A stretch of 64,000 nt of DNA from Jaltomata sinuosa (taxonomy: Eukaryota; Streptophyta; Magnoliopsida; Solanales; Solanaceae), in assembly GCA_003996215.1 (NCBI GenBank), contig QJPP01000668.1:143363-207362 (forward strand). The letters run 5' to 3'. The position numbers and the translations under genes are program-made. Below the pieces are notes generated by a model, which saw only the letters and a list, made by a program, of their open reading frames with translations, made no database searches and had not been told where the DNA came from. Positions 1-12,055 of this stretch are shown one piece after another. Numbering within the stretch: the first letter of the stretch is position 1; each line of letters starts with the position of its first letter.

Positions 1-188
1 ATGTTTTAAATCCCCTCGTACTATTTACTGCTTTCCAAAAGGCATGCGCCTACATTTATGTAGGTGGTAGTCATAGTTTGTAAACATTTCTGGATTTTAA
101 TGAAAGCCTCCTTATTTTAAAATATTTGTCGTTCAAAAATTGTTTGAGCTTGCTTGTTATTTTCTAACCTGTTTCATTTTGATTTCAG
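1..188 (+). other. Putative 3' end of an Ogre-type pol intron
   Basis: This T-rich stretch has no coding resemblance to pol and ends in a plant-like 3' splice site: a branch-point match CTAAC at 164-168, a T-rich tract, then TTTCAG at 183-188. Directly after the AG a pol-like frame opens and runs into the RT region. Ogre elements are known to carry an intron between protease and RT, and this site has the right place. Splicing itself cannot be seen from DNA. Confidence 0.5.
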
Positions 189-2094
189 TAATAATAAGAT
201 AAAACCTGCCACTGTCATGTCGTGTCAAAAGTTTAATGAATAACCCGAGTCAGATGATGATGGTTTCGAAGAATATGATAAGAAATTGACAACAGAATTA
301 AAAGACTTTGAGAACCGAAAAAAACCTAACCTGGAAGAAACCGAGGTGGTCAATCTAGGAGATAACTAAGAGGTCAGAGAAACCAGGATCAGTGTCCATC
401 TGACAAAAGCATAGAAAAAGGAACTCATTAAGTTTCTCCGAGAGTACATCGACATGTTTGCCTGGGCCTACAGCGATATGCCAGGGCTAAGCACAGACAT
501 AGTCTCCCACAAGCTGCCTATTAATCCAGGGTTTAATCCCATCAAGCAGAAGATTCGAAAGTTCAAGACAGATCTAAGTCTGAGAATCAAGGAAGAAGTG
601 ACCAAACAAATTCAGTCCGGAGTTGTGGAAGTCACAAAATATCCGACTTGGTTGGCCAACATCTTCCCAGTTCCTAAGAAAGATGGGAAGATCAGAATTT
701 TGTGTCGATTATCTAGACCTGAACAGGGCCAGTCCCAAAGACAACTTTCCATTGCCCAACATTCATATCCTTATCAAGAAATGTGCGAAGCACAAGATGC
801 AGTCGTTTGTGGATTGTTTTGTCGGGTACCATCAGGTCTTAATGGATGAAGAAGATGCGGAGAAAATAGCCTTTATCACCCCCTGGGGTATCTACCATTA
901 CCGAGTGATGCCATTTGGTCTCAAAAATGCGAGTGCTACTTATATGCGGGCCATGACAACCATTTTTCATGATATGATTCACAAAGAGATTGAGGTGTAC
1001 GTAGATGATGTGATTGTCAAATCTCGCGAGAGTTTGGATCACTTAACTCATCTAAGGAGGTTCTTTGACCGACTGAGAAAATACAACCTAAAGCTGAATC
1101 CCGCAAAATGTGCTTTTGGAGTACCAGCTGGCAAGCTATTGGGATTTATAGTCAGTAGAAGGGGCATCGAGCTCGACCCTTCAAAGATCAAAGCAATTCA
1201 GGAGTTGCCTCCCCCGAAGACTAAGAAAGGGGTCATGAGTTTCCTGGGAAATTTGAATTATATTAGTCGGTTCATAGATAAATCAACGGTTATTTGTGAA
1301 TCCATTTTCAAGTATTGAAGAAAGTTGCGCCGATTATTTGGACCAAGGAGTTCCAACAAGCTTTTGATCATATCAAGGACTACTTGTCCAGTCCTCCGAT
1401 ATTGGTTCCTCTAAGAGAAGGGAGCCCGTTATTGTTGTACCTGTCGATTTTAGAAAATGCCTTTGGGTGTATCCTGGGACAACATGATGAAGCTGGAAAG
1501 AAGGAATGAGCGATTTATTATCTGAGTAAGAAGTTCACTCCGTGCGAGGCTCGTTATACTTTGTTAGAAGAGACTTGTTGTGCTTTGACTTGGGTCACCC
1601 AGAAGTTGAGGCATTATCTGTCATCCTATACGATGTATCTCATTTTTAGAATGGATCCCCTGAAGTACATATTCCAAAAGGCCATGCCTACAGGGAAGTT
1701 GGCCAAATGGAAGATGTTGCTATGTGAGTTCGACATCTTATATGTGACTCAAAAAGCAATCAAGGGACAGGCCTTAGCAGATCATTTAGCAGAATATCCG
1801 GTTGATGAAGATTATGAACCGATCCAAACTTACTTCCCCGATGAAGAGATTTTGTTCGTAGGTGAGGATATTGCTGAGTCATACCCCGGTTGGAAATTGT
1901 TCTTTGACGGAGCGGTCAACTTCAAAGGTTCGGGCATTGGAGCAGTCTTGGTATCAGAAACTGGTCAGCACTATCCGGTGACAGCCAAACTCTGTTTCTC
2001 GTGCACTAAAAACATGGCCGAGTATGAAGCTTGTATTCTCGGTATCCAACTAGCTATTGATATGAATGTCCGAGAACTTTTGGTCATAGGTGAT
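189..2094 (+). pseudogene. Gypsy pol, first part: reverse transcriptase and RNase H (broken)
   Basis: Encodes the reverse transcriptase that copies element RNA into DNA and the linked RNase H. Visible RT blocks include TYPTWLANIFPVPKK-like sequence near 640-690, MPFGLKNA near 910 and the catalytic YVDD at 998-1009. A connection segment follows, then an RNase H block beginning LFFDGAVN near 1898. Defects: in-frame stops at 241-243, 367-369 and 412-414; a frameshift near 700-760, after which RT continues in another frame; a second frame change near 1310-1318; and a stop at 1507-1509. The RNase H is cut at 2094 by the minus-strand Ogre-like insertion and continues at 12056. The YVDD box is intact, but the gene cannot make a full polyprotein. 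Confidence 0.92.
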
Positions 2095-2957
2095 TCTCGC
2101 ACCCCATTTTTCTCGCGAAAGATGGGCCATTGACGTGACAATTCTTTTTGGATAGAAAAGAGTGAAGAGTCGCCACCTAACGAATTTAAGGTGCGTTAGG
2201 GCACCATTCTAACTAACTACGACTAAATTAATTTAAGGTCTACATCACCAGAAATTGGGTAAGGGTTCAAGTTACCTCAAAGGAAGGTGTTAAGCACCTT
2301 TCGAGGTCCACAAATGTAGGTCCCTGCCGGATTCGTTATTTATGTGGGAAATCATGATAAACAAAGGGTCAACAGTTTTATTAGCCTATTATTTTTCTAA
2401 GTAATTAAACAAATAAACTTTTATTTTAATCAAGTAGATAAATTAGTTACTAATAGTCTAAGTGAGAAAAAAAAGATCATGCATATAAATCGCAATTAAA
2501 ATAAATAACGAAACGAAAAGGAGATTAGCGAGAAGACAGAATTAACACAAGAATATAGAAAAAGAAACCTAATTACTAAGTGATTTAGATAACTACCCCA
2601 ACCATATAATAAAACAAGAGCTAAACCTAGGTTAGTTTTAACCTATTCGGGTCAGCGCTCGGCTTATTATCGAAGACAATTCGAAGGACATTGTCGTACT
2701 CTGCTCGGGTCGATTTCCATCATATCTGTCTTTCTACCCACCTAAGTTGGTTATTAAGATTATTATTAACCTAAAGCGCGTACTAAAGAAATGAAAAAGT
2801 CTAGCGTACCTTAGTATGCCTACCCGTCCCGAGTTAATATCTAAGAGGCATTGGACTACTATTTGAATATGTGTCTAGACAAATAAACCCTAAGGTTACT
2901 AATTAGACTCGAGCTTTAGCGTCAAACAAAACAAGAAAGACTCGAAACATGTAGCAC
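2095..2957 (-). repeat. Truncated 3' LTR of the Ogre-like element
   Basis: Matches 6920-7782 at equal length (863 bp) with scattered, mostly transition differences. The first bases read TCTCGCACCCC where the other copy has TGTCGCGCCCC, so the terminal TG has been lost by mutation. Similarity ends at 2957, where gag sequence begins. Confidence 0.93.
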
Positions 2958-4542
2958 AGACTTTGTTAGGGTCATACCATTTGGCCTGAGTGTCTACAGG
3001 TAAAGCGAGAATGGTAGTGATGAGGCCAGCTACCCTCAATCTTTCATACAACTGGGCAATTGGTTCAGCCAAAGAAGTATACTGCTTGACCGGCCTTCTC
3101 TCAAAATTGGCTCGGGGTCTGTAATTTAGATTAGGTGGAGGAGCTTGGAATTGAGAAGGCTGGGCATTATAAATGGGGTGAGAGGGAATTTGGTATGAGT
3201 ATGTAGGCATTTGATAAAGAGGGATAGGGTATGGGGATTGTTGGTATAGCAGAGGGTGTGTTGTAGGCGTTTGGGAAATGAGTGGGGTTTTGAAATCCTG
3301 TGCCATCATCACAGTCCCCACTTCTTTTTTCTTTCGATTTTCAGCAATTCCGCCAGATTGTAGGGACTTACTGGTAGCCTGTAGAGCCTCTAGATTGATA
3401 ATGCTACCACTTTTGATGCCTTCCTCTAGTCTTTCCCCAACCTGGATGATCTCGGTGAAACTCTTTTCTGTGATGAGCATCATCTTTTCATAGTACTGTG
3501 GTTCCTGGGCTCGAATAAAATAATCTGTCATTTGAGCCTCGTCCATTGGAGGTCGGGCTCTGGCCGCTTCAGCTCTCCATCTCAAGGCATATTCCCGAAA
3601 TAATTCATTAGGCTTCTTCTTCAGGTTTTGAATGTGAAACCAATTTGGGGCGTTGTCCATGTTGAATCCAAATCTTTCTACAAAATTGGAGGTCATGTAT
3701 ATCCATCTGGACCACTTTCTGGCATCCTGCTCAATGTACCAGGTTAAGGCCTCCCCGGTAAGGCTTCTCATGAACAGCTTCATCCATATTTTCTCATCTC
3801 TTCCTACTCCCACCAGCTTATCATAGTACATTCTTAGATGTGCTTCGGGATTCCCGGTCCCATTGAATAACTCAAATTTGGGAGGTTTGTACCCCTCTGG
3901 CAATTCAACATCTGGGTGCATACATAGGTCTTCATAATTCAGACCCTTCACCCCTCTAATGCCCTTCATATGTTGCAGTCTGTTGGTGACCTGCTCTAAC
4001 TTTTTGACCATGTTCTGTATTAACCGGTCTTTTTCTGAAGGCTATGGCTCAAGCTGGTGCTGAACAAAAGGAGAGATTTCCACGTATATGGGGTTCAGGT
4101 TATAATTTCTTGGAATGTGGGTATGGACTATATTTGGAGTGGTTTGGGAGTTTTGTGGAGCTGAGAGGGTAGGATACTGTGGTGGAGGACATTGGCTAGT
4201 CCTTGGAAGAACGTAAGTATGATGCAAGTTATTTTGTGGTTGTGGTACATTGGGTATGGTTTGGAGTTTTGCGGCGGTATTGTCCTCGACCGTCAGGTCA
4301 CGAGGACTGTTCAAAGTGAAGGACAACTTGGCCAAATTACGAACTTGCGCCAGTTCATCCTGTAAGTCAAGGATTCTCTGCTCCATTCGTAAGATTAGCT
4401 CATCACGGTCTTCACCAACACTTTCTGAGACTTCCTTACTCTTACTAGCACTATTGTCAACCATTTTATCTTTCCTTTCACGATTTGGACTCGGAGGAGA
4501 AGGAGTCCCTTTTGATCTAGTATGATATCCCAGCATGCACAA
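2958..4542 (-). pseudogene. Ogre-like gag, one internal stop and 3' truncation into the LTR
   Basis: Gag forms the particle that packages element RNA. The frame opens at ATG 4542 with a Ser/Pro/charged N-terminus and a heptad-rich coiled-coil stretch (near 4310-4400). It is interrupted by a TAG at 4042-4044 and continues in the same frame. The retrotransposon gag domain is seen at about 3620-3900 (blocks such as LFNGTGNPEAHLRMYY and FMRSLTGEALTWY). A Pro/Tyr/Gln-rich linker follows at 3110-3290. At 2957 the sequence switches into the 3' LTR with GTGCTAC (minus strand) common to both sides, so the frame reads on into LTR bases to a stop near 2899. The usual zinc knuckle is lost. A single stop in an otherwise open 530-codon frame is notable. 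Confidence 0.88.
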
Positions 4543-4977
4543 ATCAACCTTTGGGAAGGGAGTAAGAGTAAGACAAAATCAACAGAAACCAAGTTAGTAG
4601 TAAGATATTTATTCTAAAGATAAACACAGTGAATGCGAAAAATAAACGTCCTAAATGCAAGGGGCCTCGTTGAGCCAGAGGTAGGCCAAAACGACACATA
4701 TATGATTCATGACATTTTAATCCAAGCCAAGATTCAATATTAGTCGGAGTTTAGAGTTAGATAATAAACGACGTAAACCATTTATTAAATATCTACTATA
4801 ATTCTTTGCAGAAATGAAAAAAAAACAATAAAGTAGAGCTAGGGGAAAGCGGGATGACAAGGGAAAATCCTAAATTCAAAATCCTCCATTGTACTGGTTC
4901 GGAGATCTTGGATCAACTTGTGCCCACATTGCAGGAGTGATATCATAATGACGATTCAACAGCTTCCGTGCCCAGGT
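4543..4977 (-). other. Spacer between ORF1 and gag
   Basis: About 430 bp, AT-rich, with no open frame of interest on either strand. Its position matches the short non-coding gap between ORF1 and gag in Ogre-type elements. Confidence 0.5.
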
Positions 4978-6199
4978 GGTCTCTTTTATATATTCAAATC
5001 CATAAGGTTGTCCCAATTTGCTAGCACATCTTCAGCATCCTCCAAAAGCCACACATAGTATTCGGGTGCACAATAAGCCTGCTCGGTGCCCACGCTTACA
5101 GTCATCAACCCTTCCCATTGTTGAAGCAATTCTTTGGCCTTAGGAATTTCATATTTTGAGCCAAACTCAAGCTCAGAACCTCCCATGTGGGTTCTTAGAG
5201 GTATGACTTGGGTTCGTCCGAACTAGCGGAGCACTCAAACTGGAGCGTAAGGCTGGAGGCCTTTCAGCCCAATGAGCTCGATGTAGTAAAGCTCGTTGCT
5301 TCTTATGACAGCTGTGCGGGCGGGTAACCATGAATACTTCCACTGAATCTGATATCCTGAACGGGCTATCATAAAAGCAAACCAATCTTCGGTACCCACA
5401 GGAGAATTGAACCTGATCATCCTTTGAGAATGGGTGTCGATCTTGTTTCCCATTCCCGTCAAAATGTCTATCAAGTTGGGCCGTTTGTAAAAGTGCTCAA
5501 CGGCCCATAGCTGCAGCAGAAGGTTACACCCTTCGAAGAACCTCTTACCCCTAAAGTACTTGGACAGTTCCCTAAATACCTCAGCAAGGATCATGGGTAC
5601 CAAGGTGGCCTCCATATTATCAATACCGCGACATAAAGCTTGAACCACCGAACTAAGGCAAGTATCAATCTTACCATTCTCCCTTGGAAACACTAGAGTG
5701 CCTAGCAAGGCTATGGAAAAAGCATTCAGTCTCTTCTTTTCCCATTTTTCAGCAGAACAAGAGAACTCTTTCTGAAAAACCTTATGACCATCCCTGCGAC
5801 CAAAACGTTCATACAAGAAATCCAGTCAAAGTCCAGAAAAGCTAGTTTGAGATTGTTTTTCAATCCGAGATGATGCAGAAACTTTTTCCCAGATTGTTTG
5901 CGAGGCAAGATCAACCCTCTATTTTGGTACCGCAACTCAGTGAACCCTCCAATCTCTTCCACGGTCAGTGTTAACTCAAAATTGCTAAACTTGAAAACTA
6001 CCTTTTCAGGGTCCCAGAATTGCAACAAAGCCTTGATCAAATACTGATCTGGAGCTACATAAATCAAAGAGGTTAGGAAACCCAAGGACCGACGAATCTC
6101 TTTACCATGTTCTTTCTTCATATCTTCCCACCATCTCCTTAATTTGTGGGGAACACCCACAACCATCCTAGTGTTGGGAAATACCGGTGTGCCTTCCAT
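4978..6199 (-). pseudogene. Ogre ORF1: plant-mobile-domain-like protein (broken)
   Basis: An extra ORF upstream of gag is a hallmark of Ogre/Tat elements; its role is unknown. Here it starts at ATG 6199 and reads a helical, aromatic-rich protein (WWEDMKKEHG, FSNFELTLTVEEIGGF) resembling the aminotransferase-like plant mobile domain. A frameshift lies near 5730-5816, and the next frame (5816-5238) continues the domain (MYERFGRRDGHKVFQKE, FFEGCNLLLQLWAVEHFY). In-frame stops at 5235-5237 and 5223-5225 follow, after which the same frame runs on to about 4986 (YEIPKAKELLQQWEGL, YCAPEYYVWLLEDAEDV). It sits on the same strand as gag, about 430 bp upstream. The domain match is from memory of motifs, not a profile search. 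Confidence 0.75.
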
Positions 6200-6898
6200 T
6201 CTACAGCCTGAAAGAGAAACGAAACAAACTTTTCTAAGCTTCTTTCATATTAAACTGGCTTAGATTAATTTTCCATGATCACTTAGCACATAATATGATT
6301 ATTTGTCTTTGGGTTGATGGGAACCCTTTTACAATAAGGAGGCTGCTAATTTCGCGGGTTGACTCCTAGGGCCAAACCACCTACGGCTGATGCATGCATG
6401 ACTTATATAAAGGGGTAGATACAGCACTATCCTAAGTTTTTGAGATTTTGATAGACACGGACTCAAGGTTTTCCTATGCGAGGAGGCACGTGGTCACATG
6501 GTAGCAAAACTATCCGCTCACCCCACGTCTATGCCAACTCTCTAAAATGGGTATTTGAAAGAATTTTGGAGAAGTGCAAAGGCACAACTCACGTGTATAG
6601 TGTGTGAAACTGTGAAGTTCCCAAGTGGGGGAAATATGAGCGGAATGACATTATAAAAAGCGGTAACATGTAGCATATACGGGAAAAGCAGTAACACATT
6701 GGACAGTTTAAGGAAAACAGTAAAAATAGATAACTAAATCAATAGGAAACTTAAAAGCATATAACGGGTGAGCATGGATCAAACATAAGATAAATAGATA
6801 GTTAACTAAAGAGGTAAATAAATTAGAGAAAGAAAAAGAAGAAAAAAAAATGTTAATGGAAAAGAATCACAAAATCCGTAATGGTTAGAACCTAAATA
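6200..6898 (-). other. Leader (5' UTR) of the Ogre-like element
   Basis: Lies between the primer-binding site and ORF1. AT-rich, with purine-rich runs on the plus strand near 6780-6850. No ORF is supported. Confidence 0.6.
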
Positions 6899-6916
6899 TC
6901 CCCAGCAGAGTCGCCA
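6899..6916 (-). other. Primer-binding site, tRNA-Arg type
   Basis: The plus strand reads TCCCCAGCAGAGTCGCCA, which resembles the 3' end of plant tRNA-Arg including CCA, with one difference. On the minus strand this is TGGCGACTCTGCTGGGGA, three bases from the LTR end at 6920. Tat/Ogre elements typically use tRNA-Arg. The site fixes the element's orientation as minus. Confidence 0.9.
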
Positions 6917-8339
6917 TTCTGTCGCGCCCCATTTTTCTCGCGAAAGATAGGCCATTGACGTGATAACTCTTTTTGGATAGAAAAGAGTGAAGAGTCGCCA
7001 CCTAACGAATTTAAGGTGCGTTAGGGCATCATTCTAACTAACTACGACTAAATTAATTTAAGGTCTACATCACCAGAAATCGGGTAAGGGTTCAAGTTAC
7101 CTCAAAAGGAAGGTGTTAAGCACCTTTCGAGGTCCACAAATGTGGGTCCCTGCCGGATTCATTATTTATGTGGGAAATCGTGATAAACAAAGGGTCAACA
7201 GTTTTATTAGCCTATTATTAACTAAGTAATTAAACAAATAAACCTTTATTTTAAGCAGGTAAATAAATTAGTTACTAATAGTCTAAGTGAGAAAAAAAAG
7301 ATTATGCATATAAACTGCAATTAAAATAAATAATGAAACGAAAAGGAGATCAGTGAGAAGACAGAATTAACACAAGAATATAGAAAAAGAAACCTAATTT
7401 CTAAGTGATTTAGATAACTACCCCAACCATATAATAAAACAAGAGCTAAAGCTAGGTTAGTTTTAACCTATTCGGATCAGCGCCCGGCTTATTATCGAAG
7501 ACAATTCCAAAGACATTGTCGTATTCTGCTCGGGTCGATTTCCATCATATCCGTCTATCTACCCACCTAAGTTGGTTATTAAGATTATTATTAACCTAAA
7601 GCGCATACTAAAGAAATGAAAAAGTCTAACGTACCTTAGTATGCCTACCCGTCCCGACTTAATGTCTAAGAGGCGTTGGACTACTATTTGAATATGTGTC
7701 TAGACAAATAAACCCTAAGGTTACTAATTAGACTCGAGCTTTAGCATCAAACAAAACAAGAAAGACTCGAAACATGTAGCACGTAACGGTCTCAAGTAGG
7801 CCTCTTATTTAATTAAAAGATAGGTGGTTAAAATAATTCACACATTTAGCATTTTATATAGTTAAACCTATGGGCATGATATCTAGCGATTTTAACATGC
7901 TAACACTGTTTTTAACAAACCTATAGGCAAGATCTATGATTTTAAAATGATAAGACTGATTTAAATCCTACAAGCATGGTCTCTAAGTTAAAGCAAATTT
8001 ATACCTATAGGCATGCTTTCTAAGCGTTGGACTGATTTAGACATATTTAATGATCAATTATTTACAACTACTACACATGCTGCCTACTATTAAAGATTGA
8101 TTAATTAATTTAAAGTCCTAATGACATAGTGTCTAAGCCACATTAATGTGTACAAACATGCTGAAAGTTGACTTGACCCTATTAATTATTTTAATATGCT
8201 AAAAACTGATAGCCAATTAAACTGCTGAAATAGATTTTAACTCACATATGGCTCCTAATTTAAAGGCTGAAACTGATTTTAAAACCTATAACATGGTAAC
8301 TAATTTGATGATGCTAGAACAAATTTTAAATCATATGAC

Positions 8340-8660
8340 ATGATAACTAAATGAATTACAATGCTAAAACGAATTCAAATCCTATAGGCATGGTATCTAA
8401 ATGAATTAATATGCTGAAGTAAATTTAAATCCTATAGGCATGATATCTAAATGAATTAATATGCTTAAGCAAATTTAAATCCTATAGGCATGATATCTAA
8501 ATGATTTAATATGCTGAAGCAAATTTAAATCCTATAGGCATGATATCTAAATGAATTAATATGCTGAAGCAAATTTAAATCCTTTAGGCATGATATCTAA
8601 ATGAATTAATATGTTGAAGCAAATTTAAATCCTATAGGCATGATATCTAAATGAAGTAAC
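8340..8660. repeat. 50-bp tandem repeat inside the LTR
   Basis: About six copies of a 50-bp AT-rich unit containing CCTATAGGCATGATATCTAA and AATATGCTGAAGC, diverging by a few bases each. The central copies (8400-8640) are the most alike. Decayed relatives of the motif (TATAGGCATG) are scattered from 7860 to 8850, suggesting an older, longer array. Confidence 0.9.
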
Positions 8661-11600
8661 GTGTTAAAAATGATAGTCACATAATTGAATATGCTGAAAT
8701 TGAATTAATATGCCGAAATAAATTTGAATCTTATAAGCATGATATCTGACTTAAGTTGAAACATATATTAATCACATAAGTCTGGTTTAAAGTGACGAAA
8801 CTGATTTAAAATTGAAATTGAATTAATACCTATAGTCATGCTTCTACGTTAATTTTACTAAACACGTTTTAAATAACAAATAGCACATAGTTTGCCCCTC
8901 CCCCATAGCAACCCCTAAAGTATTTCATTTATTATCGAAGTTTATACAATAATTATAACAAACCAATGAATGAATGAGAAAATAAATAAAACAGATCTAA
9001 GCTTTGGAGACTCCCAAATCTCGGGCAACTCTTCACTGTGTAACCATCTTCTAATAGAAACCTGTTAAATATAGCATAAGATTCGGAAGATCCTAGTATG
9101 ACCTATGAAACTACCCTCGACATGTCAGAGTTCCTGAGAATCTCAAGGATTCTAGGCAGTGCTTATGTCGAGGCATGGGAATACATTAGGACCTCCGTAT
9201 TCCACAAAATACAACGAAAACAAAACCAAGCCAGAAGCAAAGGTAATCACATAAACCAACCAGTCAAACAACATAAGCCAACTAACAAGTTCATGCTAAC
9301 AGTGGTTTAATGCAAACAGAAATATAAGTTCTACATTGACATCCTATAGACATGCTTTTATAAACAAATCACAGAACAGTCATGGAAAAACACAGATGGA
9401 TACATATTCCAAACTAAAGGTAAACATGCATATGAATTGAAATCTGCATCGATAAAACACTAACCAATTATCTGCAAATAACAGGAAATATTCAAAGCCT
9501 TCACAATTAGCAATAAGTAGCCCTTATCAACCAAGAAGAGAAGTTAAAAATATGAGCAGTAGTGTCTGTCAAGTCTGAGAAAGAAATGAAAAAGAAGACT
9601 GCTCTTTATAGTGAAAGTAGGGGACTCAGTTAAAGGAAGGGAATAATTCAAATAGTGAATCAAGAAAAATCTTTACCTTAATTACAATAGTCAATTCAAT
9701 TCATGACAAATTTACCATAAGAAGAGAATAAGCAAGCTGTTTAAATTAAGAAAGGAGCACTGACAACCAATCATGGGAGATTGTTTCCTTAAAACAGATG
9801 GGCTGAACCAATTAAGTGAGGGAATCACCAACATTACCATAATTAGACAAGCATAATCAATCTGAATTAAGTAAAGGCTATAAAATTAGTGACTAGAGTA
9901 AATAGAATTAAGGAAAAATGAATCAATTAGCAAGTACTAAGGCTGTACCAGATCAATTAAGCAGAGGAAAAGTGCATTTTAGAGAATAAATCAATCAAGA
10001 GTTGCCAAAAATTAACAAGTACCAAAGCTATGAAGCTCTACCAAATAGACTAGTACCACAGGCATAAAATCAGTCAATCTTGCCAAACAATCGAATTTCA
10101 GAGCTGTCACATGATTTAGAAATCAGAGTACCTTAAGTCAATTCACTATAATGCTATCAAAAACCAATCAATTTGATCAAATGAATGTAAAGCAGATCCA
10201 AGTTTACCATAATCAAGAAAATACCAAGATTATCCCAATTCAAATAAAGAAGAATACATGCTGAGGGAATGGGGATATGCTGAAATTAGTCAATAAGAAT
10301 AACAAGGTTATCAAACGAAGCTTAAAGAAAGAGGGTCAAACAGATCAAAACTTATCAGACTAGCTATACAAAATGTGGCTCACATTAAGAACACATTATG
10401 TCAATGCAGAAGTAGCAAACTAAGCTGATTGACCCCATGGTTTGACTTAAAGTATAAGAGCAATAAACAACAGCATGCTTTAGAAATCAGTTTCAACAAC
10501 ATAGCATGTATTCGAATTTTCAGAATTAAACTAAGAGTAAAGTTCATAGAAATTGGGGTTTTCATATGCGAGAGTCTATGTGTGGCAACTAAAACAAAAA
10601 TCACAGAATTCCAAAACATAAATTTGCAGCCAAATCTACTAATTCTACATCTAAAAATCAAATAATAGCAAGAGAAGAGGATTAAGTTCTGAAATAGACC
10701 AAACCCGAAATGTATTTGTGGTGATCCTCCACAGATTTTAATGAAAACTGTTCGAAGACCCATGAGCAACATTCGTCTGGTCGGAGTTTGACATTTGTCG
10801 GAAAGGGTGACATCCTCGTAACACTGAACTTCCTCGGAGAAAACTCAAAAAAAGAAAGGGGTTTTCACTGGACGGAGATCCATCAGAGCAGCGGTGGCAG
10901 GATGATTGCATGGTTCATCGCCGGTGAGAGGCGATGGCAGCGAGATCCCGTTGGGGTTTTGGTGGAGCTGAGGGTGACTGTTGGTGGTGGTTCTGAGATG
11001 GCGGTTGGGTTTCACTGGGTGGAGAAAGAGAGAGTTGAGAGAGAGCTGGGTTGAGGGTTTTTCCGGACCACCGTAGCTAGCATTTTGCCAGCGGCGGAGG
11101 TGGTGGCGGGTGAGGAGATGAAGGGAGGAGAGAGAGAGAGAGAGGGAGATAGAGGGGGCGGTGGTGGCTGGCTGGAAAAGTGAGGCGGTGACAGCCGCTC
11201 GTCAGAGATTAGGAAGAAGAGAGAGTGAGTTTGGGGGGTGAGGGGTTGAGGCGGCGGCTGGTGGAGGGTAGAAGTGATTAGGGTTTTGGTCTTAGGGTGA
11301 GGAGAGTGATTTTAAAAGAAAATAAAGGGGAGAGTTGATCCTGGCCATTGATCACATTTGATCAACAGTTGGGATTAGATCTGATGCGGGTCGGGTTTTG
11401 GAGTGGGTCAAACAAATTTGGATAATTGGAATTGAAATTTAGACTTTAAAATTAGGCCAAATTGGCCCAATAAAGGCTAGAATTGGAATAATTTGGGCAG
11501 AAAGGGGCTAAAATTTAAATTATTTAAGAAAGACATGTAATTGGGCTGCTATTTGATTAATAACATACTATGTATATATAATTTGGTAAATAAAACGATA

Positions 11601-11772
11601 ATTAATAAATAAAATACTACATATATATAATTTAGTAGATAAAATAATTAATGATAATTATCAAAACATACATATTATTTAAAATTATAAGTAAATTACG
11701 TATATATTTTGTACGTAAAATCAATGACATGTAATATTATATGAAATTCACGATAAAATAACATTAATTAAA

Positions 11773-11975
11773 AATATTTATAACTTATTATATACGAATT
11801 TAGAAAGGGTCAGGGTAACGATAAAACACATAATTTATTTAGTAAATAAAAGTAAAACATAAAGAAATTTTTTTTTTTTTAATATTTATAACTTATTATA
11901 TACGAATTTAGAAAGGGTCAGGGTAACGATAAAACACATAATTTATTTAGTAAATAAAAGTAAAACATAAAGAAA
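11773..11975. repeat. 95-bp direct duplication in the LTR, 13-bp T-rich spacer
   Basis: 11773-11867 and 11881-11975 appear identical by eye and are separated by a T-run. The copies lie about 80-280 bp from the LTR start on the minus strand, in the U3 region. Confidence 0.9.
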
Positions 11976-12055
11976 ATTATTTTAAAAAAAAAAATAATAG
12001 CTAGTAAAATAACAGCCCGAGAGAGGTGTAGAGAGGTCAAAATTGGGTGTCAACA

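Larger units (their letters stand above)
2095..12055 (-). mobile_element. Ogre/Tat-like LTR element, pol-less deletion derivative, with 5-bp target duplication GTGAT
   Basis: The insertion is delimited by GTGAT at 2090-2094 and again at 12056-12060. Reading the minus strand it begins TGTTGACACCC at 12055. In order come a 5' LTR (12055-6920), a tRNA-Arg-type primer site, a leader, ORF1, gag and a truncated 3' LTR (2957-2095). Protease, RT, RNase H, integrase and roughly the first 4.3 kb of the 3' LTR are absent, apparently removed by one deletion joining gag to the LTR. By eye the two shared 863-bp LTR stretches differ at some 35-40 sites, so the insertion is not recent. Confidence 0.92.
6920..12055 (-). 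repeat. 5' LTR (5136 bp) of the Ogre-like element
   Basis: Runs from TGTTGACACCC (minus strand, at 12055) to ...GCGCGACA at 6920, next to the primer-binding site on one side and the GTGAT duplication on the other. It contains a 50-bp tandem repeat (8340-8660), a GC-rich segment (about 10780-11330) and a 95-bp duplication (11773-11975). Open frames inside it are not conserved genes. LTRs above 5 kb are known in Ogre elements. Confidence 0.9.

Noticed and set aside
10788..11054. Plus-strand ORF of 88 codons, GC-rich and protein-like
   Set aside because: Lies wholly inside the minus-strand Ogre-like LTR in a GC-rich segment that favours open frames. No family is recognised.
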